A DNA stretch of 64,000 bases from assembly GCF_017368455.1 (NCBI RefSeq), contig NZ_JAFNJU010000009.1, positions 62,001-126,000 on the forward strand. Reading direction: 5' to 3'. Numbering within the stretch: position 1 is the stretch's first letter; every line of letters begins with the position of its first letter. Positions 59,243-64,000 of this stretch are shown here, piece by piece. The DNA is from Proteiniclasticum aestuarii (GTDB lineage Bacteria; Bacillota; Clostridia; Clostridiales; Clostridiaceae). The position numbers and the translations under genes were made by a program. The notes beneath the pieces were generated by a model, which saw only the letters and a list, made by a program, of their open reading frames with translations, was not told the DNA's origin and searched no databases.

Positions 59243-59923
59243 ATGGAAACTAGAATCATGGATATGCCCCAGAACGAAAGACCTCAGGAAAGACTCCTGC
59301 GCTATGGTGCAGACAGTCTCTCAAACAGCGAGCTTCTGGCTGTTATTTTAAGGACAGGAACAAAAAACGAAAATGTGATCAACCTGTCTCAAAGAATCAT
59401 CACTGCTTTTAATGGCATCAACGGCCTTTTGGAAGCATCCCAGGATGATCTCATGAGCATCTCCGGAATCAAGGAAGCCAAGGCTTCTCAGATTCTCTCC
59501 ATGGCTGAAATGGCGAAAAGATTTCAGACCTATCGAAGCGGAGACAGCTATAAGATCAATTCACCCGGTGATGCTGCGGATCTCATCATGGTGGAACTCA
59601 GAGAATTCAAACAGGAAGTCCTGAAAGTGCTTCTGCTGAACACAAAGAATATCGTCATCGGTATTCACAATGCATCCATGGGAAGCCTGAATTCATCCAT
59701 CGTACACCCCAGAGAGATATACAAGGAAGCCATCAGAAAAAGCGCTGCATCCATTATCATGGTGCATAATCATCCTTCGGGAGATCCTTCCCCCAGCAGT
59801 GAAGATCTTGCTGCCACTGGAAGAATTAAAGAAGTTGGTAAGATTATCGGGATAGAACTTCTAGACCATATAATCATTGGAGACGGGAAATACATCAGTT
59901 TAAGAGAAAAAAACCTATTGTAA
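59243..59923 (+). CDS. radC: RadC-family JAMM protein
   Basis: 226 residues. N-terminal helix-hairpin-helix region ([38 protein letters not shown]) and a JAB/MPN metal domain with [14 protein letters not shown]. RadC was named as a repair gene, but its activity is unproven. TAGGAGG lies before the ATG. The maf-radC-mreB order is common in Bacillota. Confidence 0.95.
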   Translation: METRIMDMPQNERPQERLLRYGADSLSNSELLAVILRTGTKNENVINLSQRIITAFNGINGLLEASQDDLMSISGIKEAKASQILSMAEMAKRFQTYRSGDSYKINSPGDAADLIMVELREFKQEVLKVLLLNTKNIVIGIHNASMGSLNSSIVHPREIYKEAIRKSAASIIMVHNHPSGDPSPSSEDLAATGRIKEVGKIIGIELLDHIIIGDGKYISLREKNLL

Positions 59924-59945
59924 ATTTGAAAGGAGTTATTTATTC

Positions 59946-60959
59946 ATGCGTTTATTTGGAATGAGCAAGGATATGGGAATTGACCTGGGAACAGCCAATA
60001 CCCTGGTATATGTTAAAGGAAAGGGGATTGTTCTTAGAGAACCTTCTGTTGTGGCTTTCAATACACACACCAACAAGCCTCTGGCAGTGGGAGAAGAAGC
60101 GAAGAGAATGATCGGAAGAACCCCTGGCAACATCGTGGCGGTAAGACCCCTCAAAGATGGTGTCATTGCGGATTTCGATGTCACACAGACCATGCTGAGA
60201 CAATTCATCGAAAAGACTGCATCCAAATCAGCCTTCACATCTCCAAGAATCATCGTCTGTTTCCCATCCGGAGTAACGGAAGTGGAAAGAAGAGCGATTC
60301 TGGAAGCCACGAAGCAGGCTGGAGCAAGGGATGTCATTCTCATGGAAGAGCCCATGGCTGCGGCCATCGGTGCCGGGCTTCCTGTGGATGAACCAACCGG
60401 TTCCATGATTGTGGACATCGGTGGTGGTACAACAGAAGTCGCAGTGGTTTCCCTGGGGGGCATCGTTGTAGCGAAATCCCTTAGAGTAGGCGGAGACGAA
60501 ATGGATCAGGCCATCGTTGCCTACATCAAGAGAGAGTACAATCTCATGATCGGTGAAAGAACTTCTGAAGCCATCAAGATGAGCATCGGTTCTGCTTTCA
60601 AAATCGAAGGCAGTGAAGAAGAATACATGGATGTGAAGGGAAGAGACCTTGTCACAGGACTGCCTAAGGTGATCTCTGTTTCCGAAACGCAGATCAGAGA
60701 AGCTCTTCATGAACCGATATCAGATATTATTGAAGCTATTAAGACCACACTTGAAAAGACACCACCTGAGTTATCAGCTGATATTATGGATAAGGGCATA
60801 ATGCTTGCTGGCGGAGGCGCACTTCTGAAAGGCCTGGGTGAACTGATTACTCACGAAACTCATATGCCAGTGGAAATCGCCGAATCCCCACTGGACTGCG
60901 TAGTACTTGGTGCAGGAAAAGCATTAGATAATTTCGATAAGATCGCAAGAAGCTATTAA
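59946..60959 (+). CDS. mreB: Rod-shape actin-like protein MreB
   Basis: 337 residues. Actin-fold motifs: [38 protein letters not shown] (phosphate 2) and [11 protein letters not shown]. It directs the cell-wall elongation complex from the membrane. AAAGGAG precedes the ATG. mreC follows after 3 bases. Confidence 0.97.
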   Translation: MRLFGMSKDMGIDLGTANTLVYVKGKGIVLREPSVVAFNTHTNKPLAVGEEAKRMIGRTPGNIVAVRPLKDGVIADFDVTQTMLRQFIEKTASKSAFTSPRIIVCFPSGVTEVERRAILEATKQAGARDVILMEEPMAAAIGAGLPVDEPTGSMIVDIGGGTTEVAVVSLGGIVVAKSLRVGGDEMDQAIVAYIKREYNLMIGERTSEAIKMSIGSAFKIEGSEEEYMDVKGRDLVTGLPKVISVSETQIREALHEPISDIIEAIKTTLEKTPPELSADIMDKGIMLAGGGALLKGLGELITHETHMPVEIAESPLDCVVLGAGKALDNFDKIARSY

Positions 60960-60962
60960 TAC

Positions 60963-61811
60963 ATGGCGAAGCTGTTAAAAAGCAAGCTGTCAAGAAAGAT
61001 CGTGATCTTGACAGCTGTTCTGCTTGTGCTCTTCGGGATTACGGTATACAAGGACAATAAGTCCCTGGTGGAAAGTGGAGCAGGAGCTGCCCTTAATCCT
61101 GTTCAGAAAGTGATCTATTCCACCAATAAGAGAATGGAGAGTCTCATCGATTTTTTCCTTCGATATGAGGATGTGAAAAAGGAGAATGAGGACCTTCTTC
61201 TGGAGAACATCGAGCTGGAAGCAAAGCTTAGAAGTTTTGAATCCCTTCAGGAAGAAAACGAAAAACTCAAAGAGATGTTTTCCATCAAAAACAGGCAGGA
61301 CCAGTACGATTATCTCGGAACGAATGTCATCGGCAGAACCGGTGGAGGAATCATCACTTCCTATATCATCGATAAAGGATCTGATGATGGCCTTCAGGCC
61401 GGGATGGCTGTGATGAGTCAGGAAGGGATTGTCGGTCAGATTACTGAAACCGCAGCCACATGGTCCGTGGTAGAAACACTGTCCAGCGAGAATATTTCCA
61501 TACATGTGACCACCGTGGAAGATAAGATGAACAGCGGGATTCTTGAAGGACACATAGGCAGTGGTCAGAAACAGATGGCAAAGATCTCTTACCTGCCCAT
61601 CGACTCCTCCATCAAGGAAGGTGACGATGTAGTGACCTCTGGACTTGGCAGGTTCTATCCCCCGGATTTCTACATCGGAGAAGTCGTTCGTGTGGAGGAA
61701 GACAAAGGAAATCTCATGAAAACAGCAATCGTTGAAACCGCTGTGAACTTCAACGATACCAGAATGCTTTTTGTCATTCTGCCTAAAAATATGGAGGATG
61801 TGGAATACTGA
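60963..61811 (+). CDS. mreC: Rod-shape-determining protein MreC
   Basis: 282 residues: an N-terminal membrane segment (about 12-27), a coiled coil (RYEDVKKENEDLLLENIELEAKLRSFESLQEENEKLKEM) and two extracytoplasmic beta-barrels (including GIVGQITETAATWSVVETL and VVTSGLGRFYPPDFYIGEV). It links MreB to the wall synthases. The stop TGA overlaps the mreD ATG. Confidence 0.95.
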   Translation: MAKLLKSKLSRKIVILTAVLLVLFGITVYKDNKSLVESGAGAALNPVQKVIYSTNKRMESLIDFFLRYEDVKKENEDLLLENIELEAKLRSFESLQEENEKLKEMFSIKNRQDQYDYLGTNVIGRTGGGIITSYIIDKGSDDGLQAGMAVMSQEGIVGQITETAATWSVVETLSSENISIHVTTVEDKMNSGILEGHIGSGQKQMAKISYLPIDSSIKEGDDVVTSGLGRFYPPDFYIGEVVRVEEDKGNLMKTAIVETAVNFNDTRMLFVILPKNMEDVEY

Positions 61812-62299
61812 TGAGGAGAATATTCATATTGTTTACAGCAGTATTTCTTCTTCTGATTGATCAGACTGTGCTTCCTTTCCTGTCAGTTTTCGGTTCCTAT
61901 GGAAGCATTCTTTTCAGTTTCTTCGGTCTGTTTGCCATGATGACTGATTACGAAGATGCCATCACCCTGGCGCTAGTTGCCGGGGTGATGCAGGATCTTT
62001 TCTTCCCCTATGCGTTTGGACTGAATTCATTGATGAATCTCTTCCTGTATCTGGGTCTGTCAAGAATCGGTCTATCGCTGAAAGAAGGAAAAAAGACCAT
62101 CCCGATTCTTTTTGTAACCCTGGCCCAGGGGGTCAAGACACTTCTCATTCTCCTGATTCTATTTGTTTTCGGCATCAGAGGGAATATCTTTTCCATCATC
62201 GTAACTCCAGCCTATACCATGATTCTGTGTATTCTGATCTACAAAATAGTGGTTTCATACAGCAGAATCCCGATCGTGAAAAAGGAATGGCGATTCTAG
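61811..62299 (+). CDS. mreD: Rod-shape-determining protein MreD
   Basis: 162 residues with about five membrane helices, typical of MreD (FILFTAVFLLLIDQTVLPFL; FGLFAMMTDYEDAITLALVAGVMQDLFF; LLILLILFVFGI). It is a partner of MreC. Its ATG overlaps the mreC stop (ATGA-type), and a terminator follows, closing maf-radC-mreBCD before the min genes. Confidence 0.93.
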   Translation: MRRIFILFTAVFLLLIDQTVLPFLSVFGSYGSILFSFFGLFAMMTDYEDAITLALVAGVMQDLFFPYAFGLNSLMNLFLYLGLSRIGLSLKEGKKTIPILFVTLAQGVKTLLILLILFVFGIRGNIFSIIVTPAYTMILCILIYKIVVSYSRIPIVKKEWRF

Positions 62300-62324
62300 A
62301 AAACCTGCACTGCAGGTTTTTTTT
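62300..62324 (+). terminator. Terminator after mreD
   Basis: An 8-bp stem (62300-62307 with 62313-62320), five-base loop, then eight Ts. Confidence 0.9.
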
Positions 62325-62441
62325 GATATATCCGTGAAATTATCGATAATTTGCCATTTTTCAGTTATATGAGTGGAATTATTCATCCGAATCCTATAAA
62401 ATAGATTTTAGGTGTTATTTTAAGTATATTGGAGGGAACCA

Positions 62442-63080
62442 ATGACTAGTATCGATAGAATTCAGGTGAAAGGAAACCGTAAAGGTCTCAATCTGATTAT
62501 CAATCTTTTAGAATTCAATTCCACTGAGGAATTAGTGGAAGCCGTAAAAAATAAACTGGAACCGCTGAAGAACTTCTACAGTGGAAATGCAGTTTATGTG
62601 ACAACCTATCCCATCAGACTGAAAGATGATCAGCGAACCATCCTGGAAAAAGTACTCTATGAAACCATATCCCTTTCCAGTGTGAACTTTGAAGAGTCCA
62701 ATAGAAAAGAGGATCTTCCGACAGTCTTTTCCGGTGTAGAAGAAGGTAATACCAAGTTTATAACAAAATCCATGCGTGGGGGTCAGATGGTTGACTTCAA
62801 AGGGAATGTTGTTGTAATCGGAGACGTTCACATCGGTGCCGAGATCTTCGCAGAGGGAAACATCGTCATACTCGGACAGCTGAAAGGGCGCGCCTTTGCA
62901 GGTACATCCGGCAATGAAAACGCATTTGTCGCTGCGATCAGGCTTACCCCATCTCTGCTTTCCATTGCAGGTACCTTTGGAAGACCTGCTGAAAGCGATA
63001 CAAGTTTTCCTGAAGTTGCTAAGCTGCAGGATGGAAACATCTATGTAGAACCATACATACCAACTAAATTTGAATATTAG
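62442..63080 (+). CDS. minC: Septum site-determining protein MinC
   Basis: 212 residues. The C-terminal half is the MinC beta-helix domain (TKSMRGGQMVDFKGNVVVIGDVHIGAEIFAEGNIVILGQLKGRAFAG); the N-terminal half is the FtsZ-binding domain. It blocks FtsZ assembly away from midcell. GGAGGGAA precedes the ATG. It starts a new unit after the mreD terminator. Confidence 0.95.
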   Translation: MTSIDRIQVKGNRKGLNLIINLLEFNSTEELVEAVKNKLEPLKNFYSGNAVYVTTYPIRLKDDQRTILEKVLYETISLSSVNFEESNRKEDLPTVFSGVEEGNTKFITKSMRGGQMVDFKGNVVVIGDVHIGAEIFAEGNIVILGQLKGRAFAGTSGNENAFVAAIRLTPSLLSIAGTFGRPAESDTSFPEVAKLQDGNIYVEPYIPTKFEY

Positions 63081-63103
63081 AGAGTAAAGAAGGAGAGACT
63101 TAA

Positions 63104-63901
63104 ATGCCAGAATCGATTGTAATCACATCCGGTAAAGGTGGCGTGGGTAAGACAACGACCACAGCCAACATCGGAACAGCACTTGCACAGCTCGGACATA
63201 AAGTTGTTGTTATTGACGGAGACACAGGACTTCGTAATCTGGACGTACTCATGGGGCTTGAAAACAGAATCGTCTATACCCTGATGGATTATTTCGATGG
63301 AAGATGCAAGCTGAAACAGGCTCTGATCAAAGACAAGAGACTTCCGCATCTCTGCCTGCTTCCCACAGCACAGACCAGAGACAAGAACGACATCAGCACG
63401 GATCAGATGATCGGACTGATTGCAGAGCTGAAGAAAGAATTCGATTATATTCTCATTGATTCTCCAGCTGGAATCGAGCAGGGGTTCGAAAATTCCGTGG
63501 CTGCTGCAGACAGCGCGATCATTGTCGTGAATCCGGAAGTCACATCCGTAAGAGATGCAGACAGAGTCATCGGCAAGCTTGATTCAAAGGGAATTGAGAA
63601 TCATAAGGTGATCATCAACAGACTGAATCATGAAATGACCGAGAGCGGAGAGATGCTCAATGTGGAAGATATCCTCGAAATCCTGTCCGTAAAGCTTTTA
63701 GGTATTGTTCCAGATGATCGCAGCATCACCATCTCCACCAATAAGGGGGAGCCTGTTGTGACAACGGAGGGGTCCTTGGCTGGTACCGCCTTCATCAATA
63801 TCGCGAAAAGAATTACGGGTGAAGAAATCCCGCTTTTAAATCTTAAACCAGAGGAAGAAGGATTCTTTAGTAAACTATCCAAACTATTTAAGAAGAAGTA
63901 A
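63104..63901 (+). CDS. minD: Septum site-determining ATPase MinD
   Basis: 265 residues. Deviant Walker A GKGGVGKTTTTANIG (11-25), VIDGDTGLRNLD, IDSPAGIEQGF, and the C-terminal amphipathic membrane-targeting helix (FFSKLSKLFKKK). It brings MinC to the membrane. AAGGAGAG precedes the ATG. Confidence 0.97.
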   Translation: MPESIVITSGKGGVGKTTTTANIGTALAQLGHKVVVIDGDTGLRNLDVLMGLENRIVYTLMDYFDGRCKLKQALIKDKRLPHLCLLPTAQTRDKNDISTDQMIGLIAELKKEFDYILIDSPAGIEQGFENSVAAADSAIIVVNPEVTSVRDADRVIGKLDSKGIENHKVIINRLNHEMTESGEMLNVEDILEILSVKLLGIVPDDRSITISTNKGEPVVTTEGSLAGTAFINIAKRITGEEIPLLNLKPEEEGFFSKLSKLFKKK

Positions 63902-63913
63902 AGGGGGCACAAC

Positions 63914-64000
63914 ATGGATATTTTCGGATTTTTCAAGAAGAAGAGCGGATCAAAGGATACCGCAAAAGACAGACTGAAACTCATTCTTATGCACGATCGT
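63914..64000 (+). CDS. minE: Cell division topological specificity factor MinE, N-terminal part
   Basis: Only 29 codons are in the window. MDIFGFFKKKSGSKD-TAKDRLKLILMHDR is the typical MinE opening: an amphipathic membrane-targeting start and the anti-MinCD LKLILxHDR motif. MinE makes MinCD oscillate; its presence suggests an oscillating Min system rather than only the DivIVA/MinJ type. AAAGGGGG lies before the ATG, 13 bases after minD. Confidence 0.93.
   Translation, partial: MDIFGFFKKKSGSKDTAKDRLKLILMHDR

Overview
This window is chromosomal DNA from a low-to-moderate G+C Gram-positive anaerobe, most likely in the class Clostridia (Bacillota). The evidence is the pyruvate:ferredoxin oxidoreductase at the left edge, strong AGGAGG-type ribosome binding sites, a strong preference for AGA arginine codons, secreted cell-wall hydrolases of the NlpC/P60 and SH3b type, Tex, YhaN/YhaO, HPF-long, ECF-transporter S components, and a Bacillota-type LexA box (GAAC-N4-GTTC). 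I do not assign a genus. Most of the window is ordinary core genome. There is no prophage, CRISPR array or rRNA; one tRNA gene (Trp) is present.

Layout. 1-2.5 kb: end of nifJ, then a secreted SH3b/C39-like protein. 2.5-5.2 kb (minus strand): SOS-controlled dinB with a small partner gene, and a membrane-anchored alpha/beta hydrolase. 5.2-13 kb: an unusual coiled-coil membrane protein with a duplicated beta-domain fragment, an ECF S component, a CoA-disulfide-reductase-like flavoprotein paired with an aldehyde dehydrogenase, and RecQ. 13-18.4 kb: an orphan regulator with a degenerate receiver, a class-IV aminotransferase/HAD phosphatase pair, a DUF1292 protein with a Cys/His-rich tail, and a CBS-DRTGG-type Mn pyrophosphatase. 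18.4-22 kb: a decayed IS605/TnpB element next to deoC, several unknown small genes, hpf, and a second orphan element matching the right end of the TnpB relic. 22-28 kb: secA, prfB (with its programmed frameshift) and tex. 28-34.3 kb: an FMN-riboswitch-controlled ribU, the tsaE-tsaB-rimI operon, tRNA-Trp, yqeC with a phosphoesterase, and ohrR with its own operator. 34.3-38.3 kb: an OmpR-type two-component system divergent from a CwlO-like endopeptidase. 38.4-48.8 kb: a membrane GTPase, dCMP deaminase, then a polyphosphate region (tandem-PPK2 kinase, NSS transporter, ppx, ppk1 and an undescribed repeat protein). 48.8-58.4 kb: GDPD, a YhaO/YhaN nuclease-ATPase pair, a CBS protein, an S1-domain protein, pepD, a rhodanese and an ArAE-type membrane protein. 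58.6-64 kb: maf-radC-mreBCD-minCDE, the cell shape and division-site cluster.

Points most worth attention: (i) two copies of a conserved hairpin-plus-tail that I interpret as TnpB right-end/omega-RNA scaffold, one fused to a truncated tnpB and one standing alone upstream of secA; (ii) the ppk1-linked protein at 48105-48764 with an internal ~32-residue duplication; (iii) the 517-residue protein at 5512-7065, which carries two copies of a beta-strand motif separated by a long coiled coil; (iv) the DUF1292 protein with a metal-binding-like tail. Apart from these I see no complete novel defence or mobile system.
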